A stretch of 64,000 bases of DNA from Methanobacteriota archaeon (GTDB taxonomy: Archaea > Thermoplasmatota > Poseidoniia > Poseidoniales > Thalassarchaeaceae): contig PBGL02000007.1 of the NCBI GenBank assembly GCA_002718995.2, positions 1 to 64,000 of the forward strand. The letters are read 5' to 3'. The translations under genes and the position numbers were made by a program. The notes below the pieces were generated by a model that worked only from the letters and a program-made list of their open reading frames with translations, searched no databases and was not told the DNA's origin. Positions 56,101-62,955 of this stretch are shown piece by piece; within the stretch, counting starts at the first letter, position 1, and every line of letters starts with the position of its first letter.

Positions 56101-56141
56101 CCGTCCTTATCCAACCCTTTGGATTGATTGAATGAGCCCAT
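47187..56141 (-). CDS. Giant surface protein with transglutaminase-like domain and DUF4129
   Basis: About 2984 residues from the ATG at 56141 (GTG 56180 is in frame). The signal segment is SRSAIIFSILMLLSSYSALE. Ca-binding repeats (DGDGMPDGWEVANGLDP and relatives) fill roughly the first 700 residues. A transglutaminase-like domain follows near 930-1045: GDCDQFSTLFAVMLRSAG (C972), GIPARKVTGFSGG, DFTTWVEVHLQ and LGWIPFEACP. The family His (HAW) is T1014 here and the family Asp is E1038, so the usual triad is lost. Dozens of Ig-like/CARDB beta domains follow. A membrane helix near 2835-2860 (AALAMLVIIGLAAVGAILL) precedes a cytoplasmic DUF4129 (REFELAIRNALPISEQALL). Transglutaminase-like plus DUF4129 is a known pairing; the role is probably surface binding. 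Confidence 0.87.
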   Translation of the reverse strand: MGSFNQSKGLDKDGLSKSRSAIIFSILMLLSSYSALEFASWEALASTDQDGDGLSYGLEFYINTQPQDWDTDNDGLPDGWEWQYGLNPLSATGDNGSTGDPDGDSLSNLNEYMYGIPANWDSTNTPNELDNGVWWNGTVPVSNWDEESAMQLIQGLGSDGADEDPWGNICFNSFDDDKDGLVDNFDADGDGDSNCTSDDDDGDGAIDEDPNGWDTDGDGMPDGWEVANGLDPTSRTNQDGAFGDPDGDGLVNLKEFVNPAWGTRNGSTTPPTQYFRPGPLSMTATESPCNPVLLLGPGGCLIFTAEVDGITSTDPQLNDTDGDGLNDSYEALVLLTDPTSSDTDGDGISDGVEVNAQYGDPPLASDPRDNNTDDDQFDDGEEDLNGNGIVDENETDPTRIEDSGDFDDDGIPNWEENMTCTLWNVADTDGGGISDGSELDPSHGTDPCTSLQTLNLTIIDFDATNMVLTLNDTSALDQTPEDWRQNGEPMGFYVSSTNGSLTGFRFTSINGDALRGIDTDKPPDATSVTFVNFSWCWDQSLGLSNDPICDDDYFDTDGDGLADWEESTGSFGFLSDWNMSDTDGDGVNDLDEILNLTDPSNPCDNLLDSDGDGLNNYFENTTVCLVAFGDLGGNATTDTYFTLWNVTDTDNGGVTDFQEYLDGTNPQNNPNDDLNPVDTDGDGIPDTIENSTGTDWRDPDTDGGGIPDGQECTSEFWDINCLNADGNPWDPADDIDANMMFFEATNTSAGVDPNITHYWRWHTYDFYTGISWGVNTSLVGNTQMFPGFSTTQGVADQQFWDGSEVLGWEISLESGALIFPGEEIIAPHNAVNYTGWTDANAGLNFSNFTRDAIVDGATIDTLFVTAPQVLITQAIRENTTEFANSTYATDLPSSYLAKGNAANFVNSITTTVINESGAFSAWDRVSAIQDFIINGNSTTTFLRNHNGTEVGVLDDEDDLSYWILNNSFEGDCDQFSTLFAVMLRSAGIPARKVTGFSGGKWTGTSFEVYGKDFTTWVEVHLQTNSNLGNADLGWIPFEACPSLSTVEVVDENRGPIWFERDLSSGNLSLDGVLRFTENQTSVGNITIDMYLVKSNQTENIPGSAALEEHYVGSAVTDENGSFNITGQPQEVINPGYGALVLRTYQNGYVGSQGITFPWRLNITDDVAMSITEPEPADEPKIGIGVNTTLVGEISLSSEPYNDITQLDSLQVVLNYTTSADGPVSLISSVGAGGYYEFSVPIDESEQEGLISATLNFLGWHEEDLNNASSPLYHLRPKSVGLNLNLTPAPNLTVTLEGQGLNNTILEIDQPIYLNGTVLSRSIIPEALNGTLTLQMRRSAANGPFTTLNSWYLNDSDWTGALGQFAVNWSFSASEVPVPAGLVEIRYQFEADGLFAKDESVVIDEHGVKSYVNFSYILNPAPVGSDSEVEVTLSDHTGNSVASFVGDYTLDFNGELAWNQSDPELPRVMVSFRPTIDMEAGDYPWQLNFSGSTWLLPNSVLDTVRVQGRADVSFTLGSEWTPRGQSSWISGFARDINLNSTILGNNSSIIINMEVPSDQPPTPDGLDAPPVTYRLGEQWIDNTTGEYNITFQMPAGVGAGVYDLRLILDFEKSPPTGGAYYLVPGAVVLQAGVQTEYVVEAEPLQSIVIAGQTLISNATVTDVESNNRLQNTTVDLYFDWGGPLQQVLNSTVTGSDGVARFTPTIPADAPPGYYDVRLHAPDDLTDSLTTPNAGRWIGNESVVNLTVQVASSIRIDNSPLPEVTAGQFFQLQGQVLDGVDENRSVSGPMTVEVFFLNDPSETLITGHVTAANGSFSISVPTDPLGDGVTNGLKTVVVSVENGSTPFYLTGTGNETILVRGVTQITDRNPILNTIVDRGTSITFGARLVESSDGDRQLSDMSVSALFHETWLIPEQPTNGQGLVNFTFSVPHSHPLGLMPIFLFFNGSNGSDTLHPSSTVINTITVRSPTNITFDPITSNPAAGEFLDISGTLTSSNGSGIVDRAGNALNPTLNFAIDGDTNSFSVTGGTVDANGSWSARIFLDLSFPRGTHNITASYTPSVNYYGPSSEDGTFDSRGFSMLSIISPTDLDPDERTVRGDNITLNMSLIDNSGQFVPGAQVDVSIDGVQSWSGLTDEGGILTTVITTDPNRAPGPMTITATFAGINGTTGLLGDETWTRVVILAPSVLDVISVTGSAIAGETVTFTGTLLDEHGLPLVENGEDQGGVVHLSIDGIDVGPVYTSISNSSTGVWSITYDLPLDTDYGVHTFTVDFLGGFTWVDPMGQGDSLNPEYYLPSTLTHEFNATQTSQVVLTTPPGEVDRNELLLIEGMLTDGAGRVLPGRNLDVYMNDQFLTSLSVTENGTFSLFFPVPPDMPLGPRNVRIEFGGEEFVIGSNSTTIFTVFGPAEVSVEQPSPVAVGDVLQLSGSVKDNLPDGWLENHSLQIFIDGILIGTTTTDEDGLWSHSWVVSEFLDVGQHTLTVVAPNQGYHREGSVEANLTIAYHTGMTLQVENNVVTRGGSWNLTGRLFDADSTGNPGLEGRELSFLLDGEEVSTITTSIDGTFSISHELGYLISRGSHDVSLVFAGEQLYLSNSINATVYARADIQIEILFLEDEVVRSDGNRPIRVLGRIIEIGGEGNTMEEMDLSLYWGDSLRPNTKISWDETTGQFLVESNAISTMPPGTASMSIVVDPDSSRFLNGGEIGFEVVIKVPVNFEFIPDSLYLEIGQSSLSGRVNVTATDRVEVIEGVSITARLVNATSTHFTVVGVTNQDGIFTYNFESFHEGHPLWDRDFWGDLSVEFSSDSDIIDPIDAARLSQFAVVEVEYQPEQGASLVGPAMAALAMLVIIGLAAVGAILLRRRKQAAIDELAGVFSYTAELLAAGDEVREAIFNCYEGLCQILMSRGFLRRDFETVREFELAIRNALPISEQALLSLDRIFEEARYSSHVLGEPHREGAQMALSAVLQEIDQLEEVPSRESAIVPQE

Positions 56142-56223
56142 GCTACGCAACCCCTTGCTCTTGGGCGCAAAGTAGGGCACTTAAGAGGAATGGAGCGTCG
56201 TTCGGACAATGACTCGCTACTAA

Positions 56224-59157
56224 TCAAACCAGTTCGATGTCATCATCCTCATATTGGTCGTCTTCTTCCTCTTCTATAGACACAACTGGAGCTGGTAAAT
56301 CATCATCTTCATCATCCTCCAAATCATCATCTGAATCATCGGAAATAGCATCCAAATATGCCATGTGTGCCTTCCATCTCCTCCTGTTCATGGCACCTTG
56401 TATTCCTGCGATTAGTAGCATTGCTGCAACTAGGCCGACGACGTAGGTAGAAAGCCGCGGGTGCGTGATCTCGTTTACTAGCCTGTCAATCAGAGAGGAA
56501 ATGCCCACCCTCATCACTACCGTCTTCTCTGCTGTGGCATCGTCGGGCCAGCTCTGCTGGGTATCGAAGGGGGTTGCCGAGACTAATACATCAGCTGTCT
56601 CGCCATTGTTTGCTGAATCTGGAACGTTGACGTCCAAGACGAATGTTACTTCCTCAAATGCATCCAGTACTATCAGAACTGATCCTGAAGGGCCGTCGAT
56701 GTCGACTGTCCATCCAGTTCCATCGACCTCGGCCTCTAGCAGGACTGTCAATGGGCTATTACCCAAGTTCTTGACCTTCATCTGGATAGGGTATGATTCG
56801 CCGGGGACCAAGAGCCTATTGGGCGTAACTTGGACAATTTCCAAATTGGGGTCATCGGCGTCTATCTCAAACACCATTGGTAGGTCGAAGTACTTGGCAT
56901 CGTCATCCGTAGTATCTTCGACTATCCTCAGGTAAACTGTATGATTTCCGAATTCAACCTGATTTGTCAGAGTCACAGTCACGAAAACCTCAGTCTCATC
57001 TCCCGGTGCCAGAGACACACGGGGAACTGCATTCCCCGACGAGTCCTCGATTCTGAATTGCCATTGCCCATATGCCGCGTTTCTGTCGGTGTTCTCATCC
57101 AAAGATGCAGGATTCTGGATCCTCCACCAAGTGGCCGATTCGCCGGATGTCATTGTATTGGTGATCTTTGCCCTGAGTGAAACTTGTGCGTTTCCTGGGC
57201 CTGGTGCACAGAGGGAAACTGTGATGTGGCCAAGTGGGGAGCCATCGCAGTCATAGGAAACCTCAGCCCTGATACCAAAGGTACGTTGGATGGTGAATAA
57301 TACAGTAGATCTCAATGAGGCGTTTCCAGAGCTTACCACCTCTATCTCGACTGGGCCAATGTCTGGGTCCTCCCTGTCAGCAGAGGGCTTGATCATCAGC
57401 CTCAGTGTTTGTGTATCGTGCCTGTCCAAGAGGACGGTGTGAAATGTTCCGTCGCCTTCATCTTCCAGAATCCGCTGACCTGTGTCGTTGTCATAGACAT
57501 GGATAATCGCCTTCGACCTTTGCAGAACGTCGATTCTGAATGTGTCGGCATCGAAACCGGTATTGAAAATCTCGAGGAGGAATGGTGTGAATTGGTCGTA
57601 GTCAACATATCTAGGTATGGTTGAATCTATGTCATCGGGACGCGAGGAGTTTGCGATGGGTACATCGTGATCTTCTGACCAAATGGAAACTTGTGGTGGC
57701 TGGAAAACGTCAATCTTCTCCAAGTCAATTTGCAGAGTGTCTTGGTGGACAACGGTGAGTACCCCGTCGACCTCTGCTTCTGCAACTGCCCTGATGTCTA
57801 TGGAGCCTGGAGCGCCAGTCAGATCCTCGGGTGCAGTAAGAGTGAGGATTGGATTCAGAATATCTCCGCCCGCATTCAGGGTGTAACCACCGGGTGAGTC
57901 GAATTCTAACAGCCAAGAGCTTGGGAAATTTGTTAGAACTTCCAACTCCACGTCCATCGACTTCGTCGAGTCGCCCCTGTGGACTAATTGTAGTGGAACG
58001 GGTGTTGTCTGACCTGGGGCCATATATTCTGTAGTGCGATCTAGCCTGTGATTCAATGCAACGCCCCACTGCTCCATGGTTACAGGCTCGTGCTCGATGA
58101 TTACGCTGTTACCCTGAATATCAGAAACCTCGAGTTCTACAGAATATTCTCCAGACGGTATTCCGCTCGGATATGACCATAGATACTCTCCAAAGATTCC
58201 TTGGCTGGTATCTTCGATTTCCTCATCATCCTCATCGATGACATGGTCTATTCTATACATGCCATCAGGATCTCTCATCAGCAACCTCACAGAGTCTACG
58301 TCATACCTGCCAAAACTACTCTTCACATCGAACGAGAATTGCATTACCCTCTCTGATAGAATGTCGTTCGGGTACCATTCCAACTCTGGCCCCTCTGCGA
58401 GTTCTGCACCCTCTCTCTGAAGGAGTACAAGACTGTTGGAAATTGCATTTGCCTCGATCTCGAGTGTGCTGAACCTGTCATCGCCATCGATCTCATTCCA
58501 TGCCACCTCTGCCTCGCAACTTGAGCCGAATGGACTTCCGCCGCTATCACATCCAGACATGTCAGCATCGACAATCAACTCAAGACGCTCGTCCTTGTCG
58601 ATTGTGAATCTTTGGTTATTCCCTAAATCAATCTCAAATGTCTCGTGATCGAAGCTGCAGCTCTGAGTGATTCCGGGGTTGCATGCGTCTGTACTCCAAG
58701 AAACTGAGCCGACTTGGCTTCCCGATGACTTGAGGGTGATTGTCCATTCTACCGTAGAGGTGTCCGGACCAGTTGCCCTCATGAATAGGCCCAATGGGAG
58801 ATAGTAAGATCCAGAGCCCGAGCCATGATTGGGTCGGCCTGCGACGTCCAATGACGAAAGCATGGGACTTGTTCGAAACTCTATGCTGTTATCGAGAGCG
58901 CTCATTGACTCCTGGCCCCCGGACTCCGGGACCTGTGTTGTGATGTACCCATCGCCACCCGCAGAGGAGTTCTGAGAAGCGAAATACATTGTATAGAGGT
59001 TTAATTGAACGTCTGAACTTGCTTTAATCGTGGATTCTTCCGGGAGTTCGTATTGGTTGTCTGAAACCATTCCAAATGGCATCAACATCAGTACTGAAAG
59101 TGCTAGAGCCAGCCTGAAACGGCGGGACGCGCTATTCGCTATGCTGCTCGCATACAC
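56224..59157 (-). CDS. Large anchored surface protein with NEW3/CARDB domains and acidic tail
   Basis: 977 residues, start GTG at 59157. Signal peptide about 12-31 (RFRLALALSVLMLMPFGMV). Beta-sandwich domains follow, several of NEW3/CARDB type (TPVPLQLVHRGDSTKSMDVE, EVTFVLDVNVPDSANNGE, RLLVPGESYPIQMKVKNLGN). A pair of Cys in CNPGITQSCSFDHE and CDSGGSPFGSSCEA may form disulfides. A membrane helix near 905-925 (YVVGLVAAMLLIAGIQGA) leads into a cytoplasmic tail of mostly Asp and Glu (DDDLEDDEDDDLPAP). Function unknown beyond a likely envelope role. It is upstream of the giant transglutaminase-like gene on the same strand, with a gap of about 80 bases holding an AT-rich stretch, so a separate promoter for that gene is possible. 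Confidence 0.85.
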   Translation of the reverse strand: MYASSIANSASRRFRLALALSVLMLMPFGMVSDNQYELPEESTIKASSDVQLNLYTMYFASQNSSAGGDGYITTQVPESGGQESMSALDNSIEFRTSPMLSSLDVAGRPNHGSGSGSYYLPLGLFMRATGPDTSTVEWTITLKSSGSQVGSVSWSTDACNPGITQSCSFDHETFEIDLGNNQRFTIDKDERLELIVDADMSGCDSGGSPFGSSCEAEVAWNEIDGDDRFSTLEIEANAISNSLVLLQREGAELAEGPELEWYPNDILSERVMQFSFDVKSSFGRYDVDSVRLLMRDPDGMYRIDHVIDEDDEEIEDTSQGIFGEYLWSYPSGIPSGEYSVELEVSDIQGNSVIIEHEPVTMEQWGVALNHRLDRTTEYMAPGQTTPVPLQLVHRGDSTKSMDVELEVLTNFPSSWLLEFDSPGGYTLNAGGDILNPILTLTAPEDLTGAPGSIDIRAVAEAEVDGVLTVVHQDTLQIDLEKIDVFQPPQVSIWSEDHDVPIANSSRPDDIDSTIPRYVDYDQFTPFLLEIFNTGFDADTFRIDVLQRSKAIIHVYDNDTGQRILEDEGDGTFHTVLLDRHDTQTLRLMIKPSADREDPDIGPVEIEVVSSGNASLRSTVLFTIQRTFGIRAEVSYDCDGSPLGHITVSLCAPGPGNAQVSLRAKITNTMTSGESATWWRIQNPASLDENTDRNAAYGQWQFRIEDSSGNAVPRVSLAPGDETEVFVTVTLTNQVEFGNHTVYLRIVEDTTDDDAKYFDLPMVFEIDADDPNLEIVQVTPNRLLVPGESYPIQMKVKNLGNSPLTVLLEAEVDGTGWTVDIDGPSGSVLIVLDAFEEVTFVLDVNVPDSANNGETADVLVSATPFDTQQSWPDDATAEKTVVMRVGISSLIDRLVNEITHPRLSTYVVGLVAAMLLIAGIQGAMNRRRWKAHMAYLDAISDDSDDDLEDDEDDDLPAPVVSIEEEEDDQYEDDDIELV

Positions 59158-59191
59158 GTCTTGTCGCCCACAGGAGTGGCGTTAAAGCGTT

Positions 59192-59208
59192 CGTGCCCTA
59201 AGGGCACG
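59192..59208. repeat. 8-bp perfect inverted repeat before surface-protein gene
   Basis: CGTGCCCTAAGGGCACG has perfect 8-base arms around one A. It lies 35-51 bases upstream of the GTG at 59157, and about 66 bases before tRNA-Leu on the other strand. A TATA-like GCTTTAACG follows on the minus strand at about 59179-59187, which would give a leaderless start at 59157; the repeat would then be an upstream operator. Confidence 0.6.
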
Positions 59209-59274
59209 TGATAAGTCGGTTCTGGGGGTTGTCAAAGCGCTCGATTCAAGGAGGAGGACCCGCGCTCAGGGGTT

Positions 59275-59360
59275 GCAGAGGTACCCGAGTTGGTCAAAGG
59301 GGCCGGACTTAAGCTCCGGTGCATAGTGCTTCGCAGGTTCAAATCCTGCCCTCTGCACCA
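59275..59360 (+). tRNA. tRNA-Leu (anticodon TAA)
   Basis: The acceptor stem GCAGAGG pairs with CCTCTGC. The anticodon stem CCGGA/TCCGG encloses the loop CTTAAGC, giving anticodon UAA (codon UUA). A long variable arm (TGCATAGTGCTTC) marks a class II tRNA. The T arm is GCAGG/CCTGC, the discriminator is A, and CCA is encoded. No intron. The 3' end is one base from the convergent folB stop. Confidence 0.96.
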
Positions 59361-59361
59361 A

Positions 59362-59736
59362 TCATCTGATGCGTGTCATGGAACAGCCGAGCTCGCCCTC
59401 AATCCCTGCAATGTCGAGTTTCTTGATAGACACAGTAGCAGCAGCTATCTCTGCAGGGGACATTATCTCGTCCAGCAATTCTGATGCAAGGGTCTCCAAA
59501 AGGGCGTTCCTACCCCTTGTGGCGACTCTATCAATCGAAGAAGAAAGAAATTCGTAATCGAGAACCATGTCAATCTGATCCTCTTCCGGCTTGGATGCGC
59601 CCTCTAGGATTACGTAAAGATCGAAACTAACCCTTTGGGGATTGCCAATCTCATGATCATGGACGCCGATATCGAGCTCCCTCACGGAGTTCTCCAAGAA
59701 CAGAGTCGTAAACTCGTTGGCCCCAGATTTTGCCAT
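59362..59736 (-). CDS. folB: Dihydroneopterin aldolase
   Basis: 124 residues from the ATG at 59736 (MAKSGANEFTTLFLENSV); a TTG at 59766, overlapping the upstream stop, is also possible. FolB cleaves dihydroneopterin to hydroxymethyl-dihydropterin and glycolaldehyde in folate synthesis. Motifs: LENSVRELDIGVHDHEIG, NPQRVSFDLYVIL, VLDYEFLSSSIDRVATRGRN, LLETLASELLDEI and the end IKKLDIAGIEGELGCS, with a Lys at the family's catalytic position. It is in one operon with the pteridine-reductase-like gene just upstream, which supports a pterin role. Confidence 0.9.
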   Translation of the reverse strand: MAKSGANEFTTLFLENSVRELDIGVHDHEIGNPQRVSFDLYVILEGASKPEEDQIDMVLDYEFLSSSIDRVATRGRNALLETLASELLDEIMSPAEIAAATVSIKKLDIAGIEGELGCSMTRIR

Positions 59737-59762
59737 TTCTCTTAGCAACTCCGCATATGAAC

Positions 59763-60530
59763 TCAATCCATTCCCTCCGTTTCAAAATAGACATCCCTCT
59801 CCCTAGCAAGGAACCTCTCCCCAGAGTCCACGAAAATGGTCTGACCTGTGATGGATCTGGAACGCATGAGGAAGACAACTGCATCTGCTATGTCTCCCGG
59901 GGTCGGACCGAATCCCAATGGGGCCTCGGATTGAGCTCTAGCGAAACCTGCCTCGGTCTGTTCCGGGCTTGGCAGAGTATGCCCCGGTGCCACGGCATTC
60001 ACTCTAATGGCTGGTGCTAGGCCTCTTGCCAGAGCATCAGTAACTCCCAACATTGCATACCTTGAGGCAGTGTAAGAAAGGTGGTCGGGATTCGGCTGAG
60101 CGACCTTTTGATCCAATATGTTCACGACGCAAGCCCTCTCTCCATCGGGAAGTCTTCTAACAAGTTCGCCGATTAGCATAATTGGAGATAGGGCATTGAC
60201 CTCCAAATGGCCAGACCAAGACTCTGTTGAGATGTTTGAGATGTCGTCATGAGAAAACTTGGATGCATTGTTGACCAGTCCGACAACAGGGCCGAGAGAA
60301 TCTTCGGCCTTTGTGATGATTTCCGATACTGACTTGGGGTCGGACAAATCGCATCTGACATGCGTGGCACTACCTCCGTGAGATTGTATCTCTGAAACTA
60401 CCTCCTTGGCTTCATTCTCGGAAGAAAAATAGTGGACTGCTACTGAGAATCCACTCTGAGCCAGAGCCAAAGAAATCTGCCTGCCTATCCTAGCTGCCCC
60501 GCCAGTAACAACCACTGTACCGCCGAGCAT
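59763..60530 (-). CDS. Short-chain dehydrogenase, pteridine-reductase/FolM-like
   Basis: About 255 residues from the ATG at 60530, which is about 26 bases after a TATA-like CGTAATAGGGG and so probably leaderless. NAD(P)-binding loop VVTGGAARIGRQISLAL, NNASKFSHDDISN, SDR catalytic Tyr in DHLSYTASRYAMLGVTDALA, and C-terminal GQTIFVDSGERFLARERD. The AARIGR variant of the glycine motif and the NNAS motif resemble pteridine reductases and E. coli FolM (dihydromonapterin reductase). Co-transcription with folB supports reduction of a pterin in folate or tetrahydropterin synthesis. A generic SDR is the alternative. Confidence 0.85.
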   Translation of the reverse strand: MLGGTVVVTGGAARIGRQISLALAQSGFSVAVHYFSSENEAKEVVSEIQSHGGSATHVRCDLSDPKSVSEIITKAEDSLGPVVGLVNNASKFSHDDISNISTESWSGHLEVNALSPIMLIGELVRRLPDGERACVVNILDQKVAQPNPDHLSYTASRYAMLGVTDALARGLAPAIRVNAVAPGHTLPSPEQTEAGFARAQSEAPLGFGPTPGDIADAVVFLMRSRSITGQTIFVDSGERFLARERDVYFETEGMD

Positions 60531-60549
60531 GACACCCCGAGTTAACACA

Positions 60550-60560
60550 CCCCTATTACG
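60550..60560 (-). promoter_or_regulatory. TATA element for the pteridine-reductase/folB operon
   Basis: The minus strand reads CGTAATAGGGG. Its centre is about 26 bases from the ATG at 60530, the spacing of a leaderless archaeal promoter. Confidence 0.5.
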
Positions 60561-60599
60561 GGTTGTTCTTGATAGGCTCTAAGAGGACCTCATGAGAAT

Positions 60600-60610
60600 G
60601 GTTAATTTCG
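60600..60610 (+). promoter_or_regulatory. TATA element for lipA
   Basis: GGTTAATTTCG. Its centre is about 26 bases before the ATG at 60632, so lipA is probably leaderless. Confidence 0.4.
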
Positions 60611-60631
60611 TACCTCCATCCGAAGGAACTG

Positions 60632-61690
60632 ATGGCCACTCGCCTGCCACTCGCTGGGGACGCCCCTGAAAGTGGCAGCGGATGCGGCGCAACCCCTTCA
60701 GGGAGTACCAAATTAAGAAGTCCCAGGGAAAGGAAGAGGCTTCCAAAGTGGTTCAAAACCTCGCTTCCAGTGGGTGATTCTCAAGTAAGGTACAACGAAA
60801 CAAAAAATAGAGTTGTTGAGAATGGCTTGAATACAGTTTGCGAAGAGGCTCGGTGCCCCAACGTTCACGACTGTTGGGGAAGGGGTACTGCGACATTCAT
60901 GATTGCAGGGGACGTCTGTACCCGGGGTTGCAGATTCTGTGCGATTGATACTGCTAAGAATCCACCTCCACTCGATTCTTCGGAGCCTGAATCATTGGCG
61001 GAAGCGGTAGGCAGGATGGGCTTGAGTCATGCGGTAATCACGGTTGTCAACAGGGATGATCTGCCTGATGGAGGAGCTAGTCATTACAGAGATTGTATCA
61101 AAGCGATTCATGAGAGGTCGCCCGATGTTGGCCTTGAGCTACTTTGTTCTGATTTAGACGGAGACATGGGTTCCCTTTCCGCGCTTCTTGAGGAGTTGCC
61201 TCTGAAGGTGTTTGCACATAACGTCGAGTGTGTACCTAGGCTCGACTCGGTAGTCAGGGATCCCAGAGCATCATTCGAACGTTCAATCTCAATCCTAGCA
61301 GAGGCCAAGAGGATTAGACCTGACCTCCTAACAAAAAGCAGCATTATGGTGGGCCTTGGTGAAACGGATGAGGAGGTATCCGAAGCGATGATGAGGCTCC
61401 GTTCAGCAGGAGTGGACATGATTACCTTAGGCCAGTACCTTCAACCTGGCGACAGGCATCTCCAAGTGGATAGATTCCCCGAGCCATCTGCATTTGCGAA
61501 ATGGGACAGGGAGGCAAGGGAAATCGGATTCAGCGCTGTCGCTAGTGGGCCTCTAGTAAGGTCCAGCTACAGAGCGGGTCTACTTTGGGAAGAGGCCAAA
61601 GGTGGGGAGCCTGTAGTCACCAGAGAGTCGACGGGTTCGGCTGTAAGCTTCCTAAAGATCAGCCAGATTGGCCAAACCCAAACAATATGA
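60632..61690 (+). CDS. lipA: Lipoyl synthase
   Basis: Radical-SAM enzyme that inserts two sulfur atoms into octanoyl-protein to make the lipoyl cofactor. 352 residues. The auxiliary cluster cysteines are C70, C75 and C81 in CEEARCPNVHDCW; the SAM-cluster cysteines are C96, C100 and C103 in CTRGCRFC; and the C-terminal Ser ligand is in GPLVRSSYRAGL. Other landmarks are AVITVVNRDDLPDGGASHY and MVGLGETDEEV, and the LGQYLQPGDRHLQVDRF strand. The N-terminal ~35 residues are Gly/Ser-rich and not conserved. It precedes the E1-alpha/E1-beta/E2 genes on the same strand, whose E2 needs lipoylation. No lipoyl transferase is seen in the window. Confidence 0.97.
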   Translation: MATRLPLAGDAPESGSGCGATPSGSTKLRSPRERKRLPKWFKTSLPVGDSQVRYNETKNRVVENGLNTVCEEARCPNVHDCWGRGTATFMIAGDVCTRGCRFCAIDTAKNPPPLDSSEPESLAEAVGRMGLSHAVITVVNRDDLPDGGASHYRDCIKAIHERSPDVGLELLCSDLDGDMGSLSALLEELPLKVFAHNVECVPRLDSVVRDPRASFERSISILAEAKRIRPDLLTKSSIMVGLGETDEEVSEAMMRLRSAGVDMITLGQYLQPGDRHLQVDRFPEPSAFAKWDREAREIGFSAVASGPLVRSSYRAGLLWEEAKGGEPVVTRESTGSAVSFLKISQIGQTQTI

Positions 61691-61713
61691 GCATGAATAG
61701 AGAGTGATGAATC

Positions 61714-62955
61714 ATGGCCGGAGATAGTTCTGACATCCCCCTCCATATCCCGGACGCCCCCCATAGGCCTGGTGATGAGTCGGAATTTGCCGATTGGCCA
61801 TGGAAGCCGGAAGACCTGGAAATGTTGGAAATTGATTGCTCTGCAGAAGAGTCATCTGAGCATGCAATAGGGCTAGTTAGAGTCCTAGGTGATGATAATA
61901 AAGCCTCTGGGAAGTGGAATCCAGAACTTCCTACAGAGGATCTAAAGAAGGGTCTTGAGCATATGCTAAGGCTTCGAATTTTTGATGATCGGATGATGAA
62001 AATGCAGCGCACTGGTAAGCTTTCCTTCTACATGAGGTCATTTGGCGAGGAGGCAGTAGCAATAGCCCAGACAATGGCTCTAGAAACTCAGGACTGGTTA
62101 TTCCCCACATACAGGCAGCCAGGGGCCCAATTTGTCAGAGGGCGTGATATGGTTAGCATGATTTGTCATTGCATTGGTAACGAGGAAGACAACGTGAAGG
62201 GCAGGCAGATGCCAGTCCACTATACGTACAAGGAGGGGAGGTTCATTTCCGTCTCAAGTCCTGTTGGAACACAATTCAGTCAGGCAGTCGGAGTTGCTCT
62301 GGCCTCCAGGTACAAGGAGCTCGACGAGGTGACCATTACATGGATTGGTGATGGTGCTAGTGCTGAGGGGGACTATCACTACGCACTGAACTTTGCAGCC
62401 ATTTTCAAGGCCCCGGTCATCCTTAACATCGTAAACAATCAATGGGCGATTTCGACTCACAGTAACTTCGCAAGCGGGCTACAGAATTTTGCCATCAGGG
62501 GGATACCTTACGGAATACCTAGCATCAGGGTGGATGGAAATGATTTCTTGGCGCTATTCTCAGTAACCAGGTGGGCCAGGCAGAGGGCAGCTAGGGGATT
62601 GGGACCAACCCACATAGAAGTTCTGACCTATCGCGCTGGGGCCCACAGCAGCAGTGACGATCCGTCCAGGTATAGACCTCGAGATGAAAACGAATACTGG
62701 CCCGGAGGAGATCCAATCGACAGACTGAAGGACCATCTAATCAGTATCGGCGAGTGGACTGAGAAAGATCATGATAAATTATCCGAAAAGCTAGACAATG
62801 AGGTGATGGCAGCATACAAAGAGGCAGTTAAATTCGGGGATTTAGCGAATGGCCCATACCCCTCATCAGACGCAATCTTTACCGAAGTTTACGAGACTCC
62901 GCCCTGGCACCTAATGGAGCAATGGGACGAAATGAAAAAGTGGAGGGAGGATTAA
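61714..62955 (+). CDS. Branched-chain 2-oxoacid dehydrogenase E1 alpha
   Basis: 413 residues. E1 decarboxylates a 2-oxo acid with thiamine diphosphate and passes the acyl group to lipoyl-E2. The ThDP motif is complete: GDGASAEGDYHYALNFAA, then NNQWAIST. Also seen: LRIFDDRMMKMQRTGKLSF, PTYRQPGAQFVRG, KGRQMPVHYTYKEGRFI and GAHSSSDDPSRYRP (phosphorylation loop region). The sequence is closer to branched-chain (bkdA1) than to pyruvate E1-alpha, including the YRQPG loop and the ~70-residue N-terminal extension. It starts 24 bases after lipA, and its stop overlaps the E1-beta start by one base (TAATG). Confidence 0.93.
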   Translation: MAGDSSDIPLHIPDAPHRPGDESEFADWPWKPEDLEMLEIDCSAEESSEHAIGLVRVLGDDNKASGKWNPELPTEDLKKGLEHMLRLRIFDDRMMKMQRTGKLSFYMRSFGEEAVAIAQTMALETQDWLFPTYRQPGAQFVRGRDMVSMICHCIGNEEDNVKGRQMPVHYTYKEGRFISVSSPVGTQFSQAVGVALASRYKELDEVTITWIGDGASAEGDYHYALNFAAIFKAPVILNIVNNQWAISTHSNFASGLQNFAIRGIPYGIPSIRVDGNDFLALFSVTRWARQRAARGLGPTHIEVLTYRAGAHSSSDDPSRYRPRDENEYWPGGDPIDRLKDHLISIGEWTEKDHDKLSEKLDNEVMAAYKEAVKFGDLANGPYPSSDAIFTEVYETPPWHLMEQWDEMKKWRED

